Positions 42,717 through 54,700 of a stretch of 64,000 bases of DNA are shown here, piece after piece; position 1 is the first letter of the stretch, and every line of letters begins with the position of its first letter. The position numbers and the translations under genes were made by a program. The notes below the pieces were generated by a model. The model made no database searches. It was not told where the DNA came from and saw only the letters and a program-made list of their open reading frames with translations. Origin of the DNA: Echiichthys vipera (taxonomy: Eukaryota; Chordata; Actinopteri; Perciformes; Trachinidae); the NCBI GenBank assembly GCA_963691815.1, contig OY829661.1, forward strand, positions 3,837,001 through 3,901,000, read 5' to 3'.

Positions 42717-43380
42717 ATTATCTTCAGACCCTCTACTAAACAAATGTATGTGGGCACATTTTTAGACCCGACCAAAATCGTATTTTGGCGGGAGAAGGGG
42801 GGTGCGCGACAAAAAAGGGCCGTAGTGAAACACCTCCAGCACACAGCTTAGTCCCGTCTCCGTAGAGCCCAGAGCAAGGCTCTGGCAGAGACACAACTCT
42901 TCTGCTCAAACTTTGTATGCATTGTGGCTGATGTTTTGTCTATTGTTTTTCGTTATTTTCTGTGTTGTTTTGTGCTTGGCACTCGGACATGGCGTCATAA
43001 GTGTTTGCCACAGTACTCACTATCCATGATGTAAAATTCCATCGAGTAGGAGCGTTTCTGGGCAACCTTGAGCAGCCTGGCGACTCAAGAAAAGACGTCC
43101 TTTTTGTGGATTTCAAGAAAAATGTGGAAAACTCAGAGAGAGATGCAAAAACAATCTGCACTCAGAGAAGCATTTAGCCCCCTGAGACAGCACCAGATTC
43201 AATCTGTGTACATGGCAATGCACCAACATTGCACTGGGGGCTATTGCTTTAACTTTGGAAACCAATGAGAGCTGAAGCCATGACAGCAGCCCCATCATAG
43301 GTTTGTGCCACAAGTTTCTCCCTGAAATTATAGCCCTGCATGTTCTCATTCAAGACTTCAAAAACAGACTGAGCATCTCA
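42711..43380 (-). mobile_element. Internally deleted hAT derivative
   Basis: Bases 42717-42994 match 40143-40421 and 42991-43380 match 41348-41737. About 927 bp of the parent between those blocks is absent. The join is at ggcg (42991-42994), present at both parental breakpoints (40418-40421 and 41348-41351). The transposase reading frame is therefore destroyed. The similarity between the two copies is very high. Confidence 0.85.
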
Positions 43381-43451
43381 CACACAAACAAACACACACA
43401 GGGTAGGGAATGATATATTTTTTAATGAGACAGCGAAAACTTCCCAGTTGT

Positions 43452-44420
43452 ATCCGCAAAGCAATTTCAGTCAAAAAACAACTGGACTGGTTGTTTGTCT
43501 AGGAAGACGTTTCACCTCTCATCCAAGAGGCTTCATCAGTTCATGTACGCATCTGACCAGGCTGGGACTGGTCCAACTAACTGGTGTGGAGATCCAGGTA
43601 TTTAACCTCTCACAAGGCCGATGATGTCACTGAAACCCTTTGTGCTCCAAGTGCCCACGACTGTCGTTAGAGTGACAGTCGTTGGTGGGCAGTTGGTTTC
43701 GACTTCGTTAGTGCTCTATTGAGTCTGAACGACAGTCGTTGGGGTCACCCGGGCCATGTGTGAACAGTTGTCCTTTGAGGTTAGGTTGTTGAATCTCCTG
43801 GGAAGGGATGAAAGGGTGGCATTGTAAATTGGAGATAAGTGGTGTCTCAGACCCCCTCCTCTGTTTAGCGATGGTTTCTCCACTTTTACATAGATGGCTT
43901 CTTTTACTCCTCTTTCAAACCATCTGTCCTCTCTGTCCAGGATGTGGACATTGCTGTCATCAAAGGAGTGGGCTTTCTCCTTGAGGTGTAAGTGGACAGC
44001 GGAGTCCAGGCCTGAGGAGTTAGCTCTCCTGTGTTGGGCCATGCGTTTATGCAGTGGTTGTTTTGTTTCTCCAATGAGACAATGAGAAACAATGATCTTT
44101 GCATTCCTCGTTGCATTGGACAGCATAAACCAGGTTGCTTTTGTGGTGGTGTGGTGTTCTGTCCTTCGGATGTACTAGTCTCTGTCTGAGTGTGTTACCG
44201 GGTTTGAAATACACAGGGATGCAGTGTTTGTTGAAGATCCTCCTGAGTTTCTCTGATACCCCAGCCACATATGGGATGACTATGTTGTTTCTCCTGTTAT
44301 CTTTTTCTTTCTCAACCACTTTGGTTTTCTTTCTGGAGGCAACGTCTTCCTAGACAACAACCAGTCCAGTTGTTTTTTGACTGAAATTGCTTTGCGGATA
44401 ACGATGACCTGGACGAATGA
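43452..44420 (-). mobile_element. Penelope-like element 3' part with GIY-YIG endonuclease domain
   Basis: On the - strand, 44319-44085 gives HCIPVYFKPGNTLRQRLVHP and NLVYAVQCNEECKD. After a frame change near 44090, 44076-43716 gives LIGETKQPLHKRMAQHRRA, HLHLKEKAHSFDDSNVHILD, REDRWFERGVKEAIYVK and RGGGLRHHLSP. This is the VY-C-C, Y/LIGET-L-R-H pattern of the C-terminal GIY-YIG domain of Penelope-like elements. The reverse transcriptase is missing. The ends (43455-43525 and 44343-44395) are inverted copies of each other. It is a truncated, frameshifted element. Confidence 0.85.
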
Positions 44421-46037
44421 GAACATTCACAGGCTTCCCAGTTGTAATTAACAAAAACAGTAGCCTACATTTTTTTTCCAATTCTGGGTATCCTACTCCA
44501 AATAAGAGTTGCATGCATATTTATTGTGAAAGTAAGTGGAAGTAAATGTTGTCCCATGCATCTATAGTAACTCTGGCTAGCTTGATGCAGCTGGTGCTCA
44601 ACATTTACAAAGGTATTTCCCCTGACTTCAGTCTTACAGGCATCGTATTCTCTCACACTGTGTACTCTTGCCAAAACCCTACCTATCAAGTTCTTAAGGT
44701 TTTGGGTGATTGAGGTTTGACAATCTCATGGTCAGGTTTGGGATTTTCAGGACTGCTGAAGAGCTGACTGCGTACCTAAGGGAAATACTTCCTGAGAGGT
44801 GAAAATCAGGGCACAGATACCGTCACATCAACATGAGCCCTCTGCAGCCACACCCTTCCTTCCTTTGATGACATTGCAAAATACAACTGCTGGCATAAAA
44901 TGCAAATCATCCTGCATGGTGTAGCAGCTGATTTACAGGCCTCTGCTTCTCTGACATGTTATTAGGGAGAATAATTCCGATGACCTCCAAGTACTTTTGG
45001 GGGTTTAATCATTTCTGGGCAACAATGGAGATTGGTGGTACTAAGGACCGGACCCACAACATTTGGTTTACTTAAAACTGGAGGAGCCCTTTCATACTTT
45101 TATAATCGTATTTATTCTACTGACACACACCAATCAATCAGGCTTCAGTTCTACAAACAAAAGTGTCAATGTGTTTTATTGACCACTAGGTGGAGCTATT
45201 AACACATCTCAAGAGTCGTTCAAACCAGTAAACCCCCAACTTTCCTTTGAAGGACGGAACACAAATGTATTGACTATATTAATACATATGGCAAAACATT
45301 TGGTCATTTTTACATCCATTTATATCAGGAACACATGTGCTGCAGATGTCATGACTGTGAAGGGCTCCCATAATGCTACTGGGCCACACAAACACTTAGC
45401 AGCAGGTACATTCATGTCATCAGCACTACCTTTACCTCTCCTGTAGAATTTCAAGACATCACATTTCTGACACATTTTAGTTTTCTTTTTAGGAGGTAAA
45501 TAAAGAAAGTAAATGTATTATGATGGGAATCAATGGGCATTTATGTTGTATTTTAACTCAAATCCTGGTCTTCCACCACTTTAGCATGATGAAAGTGGGC
45601 CAGGTCTCAGTTGCTTCTTTTCAATTAGAAAAAACTTTTTCCTTCAAAAAGAGGCTATTGGTTTCTGATATTAACTTGCTCTCGACTGCTCACCTTCACA
45701 CACAGCACATAATGCTATAGCATTCTGCATTGTTTTCCAGCCACTGCCACTGTTTAACCCAGGTGACCCTACAGGACAGGGAATACATAATTCTCTGGTG
45801 GTCTGGGGCTGTATTCACAAAACATTTGATCTTGTGCAAAGAGTACTCCTAAGGCGCACTAAAAGTTCTGGGTCATTTCTTCAAACCTATTCCCAAAGCC
45901 TCTGAGACCAACTTTTACACAGGAGTGAGAGGGACTCCTAAACTAATACGAGAGGGCGGGGTTGACATTGTTGCTATGGATGACATCATGTTCATACCTT
46001 CTATGTCCACAGTGATTGGCTGAGAGGGAATGAGTCC
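44421..46037. other. Intergenic interval, no recognised gene
   Basis: Between the Penelope copy and the MITE at 46038. Near 45805-45960 there is a stretch (ggctgtattcacaaaacatt ...) of the kind found as dispersed repeats in fish. No coding evidence. Confidence 0.45.
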
Positions 46038-47130
46038 CTAAGGGTACGGCCACACGATCGAAAATTACCTTTTTTTCTGTGTCGTCCATCCACACCGACT
46101 CGGCTCAAGAAATATCTGTTTCCACAGGAAACCAGTGTAACCTCCTAAACGCTGTAACGCTGTAGTACACATGCTAGGCCTGGATGTGGAGCTGTAACTG
46201 CCACAGAAACACAACAACAACAGAGAAGAAGGGACAGGGAGACGCTGTGGAGAATACAAACACCGGAGAGTTTCTCTCCAAATCTGGAAACTTCCCAAAT
46301 CCTCCTCCATCCTAGAGAGAAATGTGTCCCTGTTTCTGGTGTTAGTGGAGACTTTTGTGCTGTTTTGGACTCTGATGCACAAAGCCCTCCGTAGTTCAGA
46401 GGTGTCCAATCCTGCTCCTGAAGGGCCACTGCCCTGCATGTTTTAGGTTTCTCCCTACTCTAACAAATCTGACTCTAAGCGTTATCAAACCTGTGATGAG
46501 CTTCAACTGCTTGATAATAAGTAGAGCATTGGTGTGTTAGAGCAGAGATAAACCTAAAACATGCAGGGCAGCGGCCCTCCAGGAGCAGGATTGGACACCC
46601 CTGCTGTAGTTAAGTGTCCTCAACGAGCAGAGGTTGCTGCTGTGAGCCCCATCCCCATCCCAAAGCACTCACAGACTAGATTAAGACTTTTCACACCTTC
46701 TTAGCAACTTTATTTAGAAAAAGAGACTAGCGACCAATTTAGCTCCTTCTTCAGAGCATCAGGGAAAAAGGAGAAGACTGTGCTCGGCCTAATTCATTAC
46801 CATGCATGTGGCTCAGAGTCCAGTTCAGTAAACAGTCTCTGGGTCCGTCTCTCTCCTCTCACGCAGCAGCACTGTTGTTGTTATGTGACGTCGCGGGGTT
46901 AGAGGTCAGAGTTGGGGCGATGGCGGCATCGTTTAACAAAGTATGAGGTTTCACCGTCCAGACGACAACGCAATGGAGGGTGTTGTCAAACCTTCCCACT
47001 CTGGGACCCAGTTTCAAAAGATCCAGTTTTCAGACTCCGATAACGCCGGCTGTGTGTGGATGGTCGGCCAAAACCATACTAAAGTTGTGCGGTTACAGGA
47101 AAACGCGTCCAAGTGTGGACGGACCCTGAG
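46038..47130. mobile_element. Non-autonomous DNA transposon with nested MITE
   Basis: Left end CTAAGGGTACGGCCACAC (46038) and right end GTGTGGACGGACCCTGAG (47113-47130) are imperfect inverted repeats. There is no transposase. The open frames on the - strand inside (to 46439) show no known domain and overlap the nested MITE. Confidence 0.6.
46393..46612. mobile_element. Hairpin MITE nested in the 46038-47130 element
   Basis: 'aggtgtccaatcctgctcct' ... 'ctgccctgcatgttttaggt' (46399-46450) is repeated in reverse complement at 46551-46608 (acctaaaacatgcagggcag ... gagcaggattggacaccc). Arms are about 60 bp with a short unique loop. It has no ORF. Confidence 0.8.
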
Positions 47131-47151
47131 TGAATTTATGATAGAAACACT

Positions 47152-47480
47152 TCAATGTGAAACTAAATGAACTGCAGCCCTATGTTTGGATAGGACATTT
47201 ATCATCTGGAGCAAAATCCTCCTGACCGACAGCTGAGAGACGCCAAGATCATCTGCATTGCACAGCTGCATTTTTCCCGTGGTCAAACAGTGAAGAGTTG
47301 TACCAACTTTGATCTGCTGTGATATTGGGTGGTTTTTTTTGGTTGGTGATGTGATGGCATCCCTGACCAACTCTACAACCTGTATTATGCCATCTCTGCT
47401 AAGTCGATACCTTTTTAAAAGCTCACTATCATTGAATCTCTTCCAAAATGTTGACTGCAGCAGCCATGTGAGGTCCTTCC
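47152..47480 (-). mobile_element. PIF/Harbinger-type transposase N-terminal fragment
   Basis: On the - strand, VGTTLHCLTTGKMQLCNADD LGVSQLSVRRILLQMINVL (split here at 20 residues) resembles the helix-turn-helix region at the start of Harbinger transposases. The DDE part is absent. The call rests on this one motif. Confidence 0.5.
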
Positions 47481-50400
47481 TAATTTACTCTGAGTGACTC
47501 CTACGTTTTTAGAGGATAGATTTTGTGATCACAGATTGAAGAGGTGTGTAAGTAGGGGGAAAGCGACAAAAAATGAACAAATGTATTCATATTCTTTTTA
47601 TTATTATTATTATTATTATTCATTAATCTAGGACCATGCATATAAACATTGATCTCAAAATGAGAAAAGTGGGTTTGTACCATATTTAGCCAGAGGGGAA
47701 GCCTTAGGAACTTTTAGGGCTTCTTCCGAGAAGGCCCAACATATCAGCATTTTAATTGTCATATTTAATTTATTTCACTTAATATTTATTATCTCTTTTA
47801 ATACTAATTTTAGCCTAATTTGGTATCACGTTTGCTTCAAAGATGACAGTGTAAGTGTCAGGTCAAGTGAAAATAGAGTTATACAATCAGAATTAGTTGT
47901 TGTTGTTGTTGGCTCTAGGTAGAAAAGGCTTCCAGCTCTCTGCTCAGAGACTGCATGCGGTCCTTTGCTAAGATCCGCAGCTGTGGTCCGGACCCGTGTG
48001 TTAATGTAGTAAGGTAAATCAGCTAATCAAATATTCCTATTAGTGGGCGGGACAAAAAGGCAGAAACAAAACATTTAGATGGGTCATGGTCACAATACTT
48101 TTAATAAGATGCCTGTATCAGGAATCAAAAATCACATCACTCAGAAACTACTGCGTGACTGCGCAACACTGGACCCAAACGCTATATTCTGGCACAGCCC
48201 TAAATCTAACATGAGTATCTTTTTTCAAGTATATAAAGCACAATGTAGGCCCTTTGATTTCACATAAACTACTCATTATACTGTAGATATAGTGAGATAT
48301 ATTGTTATCGGGATATGAAAATACCTATATCATGATATGAGATTTTTGAAATATCACACAAACAATTATCCAGACAAATCTACAACAGTAACAACACACT
48401 GACATCAGTACATTGTAAAATTACAACAATAGCATAAAGAATATACTGTAGATTCACAATCAAAATTAATGTTGACATGACTGATTGATCAATATCCATT
48501 TTTTTCCCACCATGGGGAAAATGTGTGTATGAGTGTGTATAAGTTTAAGTTTAGCTGGAAGCATATCCCAACGATGGCTTGAGTTTGAGGGCCGTCCGCT
48601 GCAGTAGGATGTTTAAGTCTGAGTTTAAATCGAGAGGTGCTGCTCATTTGCTCAGAAAAGAGCTGAAAAACGCTCTTCACTGGTGTAGAAATAGCATTAT
48701 AGATCTTGTATACCAATGGAACTTCTGAAAACAGTATGAAGTTTCCAAAACTTAAATTATTGTATTCGGACAACATGATACAATGATGAGGATACGTATA
48801 ATGATTTTCTCTCATGAACTTTTAAGGTTTGTTAAAAAGAATTTCAGTTGGTTTCAGCACGGTCTTACTGGCCTGGGACCAGTAGGATATACAATAAAGA
48901 AGATGTAAGAAAATTATAGCATGCAAGAATGTTTTTGATGCTTCTATTGTTAACAAGTTCTTAATCTAAATGTCTAAATTTAACAACAGTGTTTTGCCTA
49001 GCCATTTAATATGGCTGTCCATGCAGTGATGCTGGCGTGGAGTTTGTGGTTGTTCACAAGCCTGAAATGACTGTGATGGGACCTTTCATCAAGACTATAG
49101 GAGGGTGCAGAGAAGACCCCACAGGCTTGGACCACAGGGTATCAAAGCTCATTTTACAAAATCGCAGCCCACACTCTAATAAGTCTGGGGAAAAGAAGTG
49201 GTTGGCTCCTCTAATAGTGTCTTTGTTCAAAAACTTGCTAGACTAGAATAGGACCCCCTTACAGAGTCCAGAGACAGTGGAGAAAATCATATTTCATGGC
49301 AGATTTGCTTAAGGAATTACTCAAAGATTTTAAGCCAGTCTCTCGTTGGTAGAAGTTGCGCCATCCGTGAGCATCTCACCCTAGTTTTTGTGGTAGTCCT
49401 GCACTAGTCAGCCTTCATTAGCCCTCGTTGCCCCCCGTCAGCCCTCATAAGCATCTTTTCAACTAACTCAGCATGTTGAATCGGCAGCGGAGCCCATCGG
49501 TGAAAGAAATCACTCTGATTGGCAGTTCAGTTCAGTGCATGACAAGAGAAATGGCCATTAAGCTCATTAGCAGATTCTGTTCTTCATTGGTGGTGTTATT
49601 GGTTGTAAACGCACAGTAATCACTTTTTCTTGTGTTAAAAGTTGTGATGTGCTAACTGACTAACTAGCATCTTCCATCCATTCTGTCAGTGTTTTGGTTT
49701 CACTGTTTGAATGATGAATACATTTACAGGTACAGAATACAGTTATTTCCTCTCACGCAGGCGCTGAATGTTCGTGCTAGTTGGCTGTCGGCAGTAGTTG
49801 GTGTGAGGCGATGCAACAGTGTGTCTTCCTTGCCATTAGTTCTTTGATGTGGATTTGGTGTGTCTGGACTCATAGTCCCTCATCAAACATGAAGAATCAA
49901 ATACCACACCAGACAAAGGATTGCCTCAGCTGCTCTCTCAGATGTGTACAGGAAAAAAGGTCCAGGTGAGCTTCTTGCCCCTTTTAGAAGTAGTTTTCAA
50001 TGCTGGGCTTTTGCGCCTTTATTACACACTGCTCTCAAAATGGCGTGACAGATCTGTTGCAGTCTGAGCCGGCAGTGAAGGTAGTCAGCCAAAACAGTCC
50101 GGTAACCAACGTCTGAGACAGGGACAGCCGGCAAGGAGGAATACATGCAGTAGTGATGCGAGAGTTGACCCACATGAGGTTAAAAAAGTGACAAAGCAAT
50201 GATCCGTTATTGATAACTTACAAAACACTGCAAGCAATAGTCTGCCTTCTCTTTGTCTCACATGTGTGCGGGCTCCCCAGCATTGCAGTATGTCTGCCCT
50301 TCTCTCGGCTGACAAATGTGCATAAAGTTGGTGGTTTGTGGGTCAGGTCTTGTTCGAGTGGTTGATTAACAGTGCAGAACAGTTCACACACTTTTGACTT

Positions 50401-51082
50401 TAGACTTTTGCTCCTGGACCGCATGCTGTGAAATCACACACTGGGATGGCATTACTCTGCCTTTGCTTGTTTCTGTGTGGACAAGTACAACCATCATAAT
50501 GGCAGATGTTCATTACACTGCTATTTCCGAATCAGTTTTAAAGGGGTTGAGACCCTACCCCTTGCCTGGGTCCTTCCTGGTGCTACACAAAGACTTGCCT
50601 AGACTTTTGCTTATTTGTAGTCTTGATGCAATGACTTCATCTCTTGGGCAATCATGATGTTTGTACAAATACAAAAAGGGAACCCTGCCTATTGTCACAC
50701 CTTCACACACCTGACCAAACACTGCATAAAATGGGTGATTGTGGGACTGCTTGCTAGAAAAAAGTTACAAGAATAATCAGACCAGGGAGGAGTTTTCAGA
50801 AACTGTCACACAGTCTGACAAACTCTTCATCAGAAGCACTTACATTCTCACCCTCTTATGTCTCTTTACATTTCCTATGCAGTTTTAGAAACATTTCCAC
50901 TCATCTTCCCCCCTCAACTGAAGCCTAAACTTGCTGGCATTACTTGCAGATTCATATTTTGATGGAACAGCATCCAGGTATATAATACAAGAATTGAATG
51001 GATCATAAATGGATCATAAATTCTAAGAGGTTAACATAAGTACAAGTATTGCTTTTTAAATTCACTACTACAATAAAAAATA
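47481..51082. other. Region 3' of the receptor gene, mostly unassigned
   Basis: Contains (TTA)n at 47595-47625 and a possible LINE reverse-transcriptase C-terminal relic at 48489-48815 on the - strand (NNLSFGNFILFSEVPLVYKI). It also contains 49620-49870, a second copy of the repeat at 30780-30960. No clear poly(A) signal for the receptor gene lies within 500 bp of its stop; a - strand AATAAA exists near 50018. I see no other gene. Confidence 0.4.
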
Positions 51083-51679
51083 TTAATCAAATTTCAAAAA
51101 CAATTTTGAGGCATCTTGTAGCCTGGTGATTCCTGTGCTTGAACATTTTGGGATGTGGAGGCTAGACTGTGGGGCAGACACTGCCTCTCTGTATATGAGG
51201 GGAGTATTACTGAACGGTTGGCTTCTAAAGAGGTGTGCTTGCCGCTGGCAGAGCCCCACCCGGCTCAGCAACATGAGGATGTCTCGGTGAAATGCCTTTG
51301 TCATGATAGCATAAAAAAAAGGATGCGCACAAGAGTTGAGAGGATAGAAAAGCACCAGCAGCACCTGTAGAAAGAAAACATAGAATAGCCTTTATTTTAA
51401 TCAGAAAACATATTGGATTAAAGCGCAAGAGTAGGGGTGGCCGATATGGCTAAAATATCATATCAAGATTTTTTTTACAGTAAAATCACAATCACAATTT
51501 TATCACTGTTTTATCATATTTAGTTAAGTTCAGCCTCTGCTGGCTGTGGTGTGACTGGACTCCTCACGGTTACACTCTCAGCAGAGTGTTTGGGATGCTG
51601 TCTCGTTAGTTGGTTGAAAATGTTTGTTGTGTTACCATCCAATGTGCGCAGCTTGTGTGACTGTGTGTGTGTGTGTGTC

Positions 51680-51730
<51 letters not shown>

Positions 51731-54700
51731 TGCAGGTTTGGGAAGAAGGCTGCCTCTGTGAGGGCGGCAACTCCTTGTTGAACATATTAGGAGTCCACGA
51801 TTACATAGGACATTTATCTGTTTTTTTAAGCACAGTTTAGACCAAAGATTTGCAACGGAACAAGTTGAAACTTTCAACTACTTGCAACGTGCAGGTCTGC
51901 GATGTTCTGAAGCCTGCCAGTTCACACCAGTGTGACGAGAGGAGATGAACGGTCATGAACGGTGACTGGAAAACAGGGAAATTGGACCAAAAATGCAGTC
52001 AATTTTAAAGGATTTAATAAAGCTTACTTCACACGAAAAGTGCACAGCGAACGAGGGGAACAGGAGTGTGGACTCGTGAGTGGGGAAGCGCTTGCCAGAG
52101 CGTGCCCAGTGTCCGTAAAGAATCTCTGAAAGTTTGTCTTTCCACGTGGTAATGGCGTCCTTCGAGTAACAAACAATTTGCGAGCTGGAGGCGATGGTCA
52201 CAGGAAAAACACAAGCGGATAGCAGGCAGGGAAACACAGACAGAGGGAGACAAACACAGAAACAAAATGAGAGAGAAGGGCTGATGACTGTCCACGCATT
52301 GGGTGGGTGGTGGGGTGATGGCAGGAGGGCACAGCGTGCTGGTGGTCACTGGCCTCAGCTGGGAAAGATGGAAGGTGAGATGGATCTTGAGAGACGAGGG
52401 GAGCTTAAGGCCAACAGCACAGGGGTTAACAACTGCCTCGACTTCATACAGCCCGAGGAAGCGAGGGGCGAGCTTCTCAGACGACACATTGGTGTCAGTC
52501 AGATACGATGTCCTGTGGTATTCAGAAAACGTGGTTCACCAAGAGGGTTGCAGTCACAAAGTTGAGCGCAATATGGGCAATATGGGGACAGTGTCTGCCT
52601 CCCGAATAACACTTGGGAGTTGGTTCCATTGGAGAGGAGCTTGGTAGCTGAAGGCTCTGCCTCCCATTCTACTTTTGGAGACTCTAGGAACGACAAGTAG
52701 TCCTGCATTCTCAGAGCGCAGTGATCTAGTCGGGTAATACGGTACTAAGAGCTCTTTAAGATACGACGGAGCCTGACCAATAAGAGCTTTGTAGGTAAGG
52801 AGAAGGATTTTAAATTCTGTTCTACATTTTACAGGTAGCCAGTGCAAAGAAGCTAATACAGGAGAAATACGTTCTCTAGAACTCAATCAGACCTTTTGAC
52901 CTTGTACTTGGGAGCCGGCACGCGGCAACAATCCGCCATCCTCCCATTCAACTCCACAGTGCGGAGCAGCGCCTCTCGGATCCTCCGAAGGTGATTCTAC
53001 TTTTGGAGACTCTAGGAACGACAACTAGCCCTGCATTCTCAGAGCTTCGATTTGTTTTAGTCAGTACGCGAGCTGCAGCATTTTGGACCAATTGGAGACT
53101 TATTGGAGCAGCCTGATAATAAGCAGCCTAGAAGTAAAAAATGCATGGACTAGTTTTTCTGCATCTTTCTGAGACACAATGTTCCGTGACTGACTTCAGT
53201 CTGTATGGAGGATTTGTCATAAACATGTACAAACTGAAATCTATCTGTTAAATAAGACTTAATCTAGCTTAATGCGGTTCCTTTAATGCCAATCAGATGC
53301 TCCAGTCTCTGTAGCAGGATGTGATGGTCAATAGTGTCGAAGGCCGCACTAAGATCTAGTAAGACAAGTACAGAGACGAGTCCTTTGTCTGAAGCTATAA
53401 GAAGGTCATTAGTAATATTTACCAGTGCTGTCTCAGTGCTATGATTCATTCTAATTCCTGACTGGAAGTCCTCAAATAACTCATTATTATGTAAAAAGTC
53501 GCACAGCTGATTGGCTAATTTCTCGAGGATCTTAGAGAGAAAAGGAAGGTTAGATATAGGTCTATAGTTGGCTAGTACCTCTGGATCAAGACTGGGCTTT
53601 TTAAGAAGAGGTTTAATTACAGCTACTTTAAAAGAATGTGGTACATAACCTGCTGATAAAGACATGTTAATCATATCTAATACAGGAGTACTAACTAAAG
53701 GTAACACTTCTTTAAGTAACCTAGATGGAATAGAGTCTAGGAGACAAGTAGAGGGCTTTGATGATGAAATAGTAGAGGTTAATTTGTTAAGGTCAACTGA
53801 AGAAAAGCAGTCCAAGAATATATCAGGGCGTACAGCTGTTTTTAAGGTTCCTGGGTTTGAAGAAAAATTGGTGCTGGTCGAGTTGATTTTGTCTCTAATA
53901 GTTATAATTGTGTCAATAAAGAAGGTCATGAAGTCGTTACTACTGAGGGTTATAGGAAAACATGGCTCAATAGAGCTGTGGCTCTCTGTCAGCCTGGCTA
54001 CAGTGCTGAAAAGAAATCTAGGATTGTTCTTATTCTCCTCTATTAAAGATGAGTAATAGGCTGCTCTGGCATTACGGGGGGCCTTCCTAAATGTTTTTAG
54101 ACTTTCTTGCCATTTACCTCCAATTTTCGCAATCCTCTTTTTAATTCACGGGTTTGTGAGTTATACCATGGAGCTAACTTCCTCTGTTTCGTTATCTTCT
54201 TTTTTAAAAGGAGCAACAGAGTCGAAATTGTCAAAATTCCTTAAATTTAGTTCCAGCACTATCAGATAAACATCTAGTGTGGAAACTTTTGCCCAGAGGT
54301 GAGTAATCCTGTAATATGAATTCAAAAGTTATTAAATAATGGTCTGATAAAAATAGGACTCTGTGGAAAGACTATTAAATCTAAGCCAAAACAAGGTCGA
54401 GGGTGAGATTAAAACAGTGAGTAGGTTTATGTACACTCTGACTAAAACCAATAATATCTAATAGAGAGATAAACGCAGTACTAAGGCTATTATTATCGCT
54501 GTCCACATGAATATTAAAATCACCTACAATGATTACTTCATCAGATTTAAGGACTACATTTGACTAAACTTTGAGAATTCAGATAGAAATTCAGAGTACG
54601 GACCAGGAGCACGGTACACTATAACAAGTAAAATTGGCTGCACAGTTTTCCAGGTTGAATGTGAAAGACAAAAAACAAGACTTTCAAATGAATTATAATT

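Noticed and set aside
46065..46439. A 124-codon - strand frame as a possible gene
   Set aside because: It lies across a MITE boundary and lacks any known motif.
52194..52647. + strand frames of up to 123 codons
   Set aside because: Antisense shadows of a gypsy pol fragment and an L2 tail.
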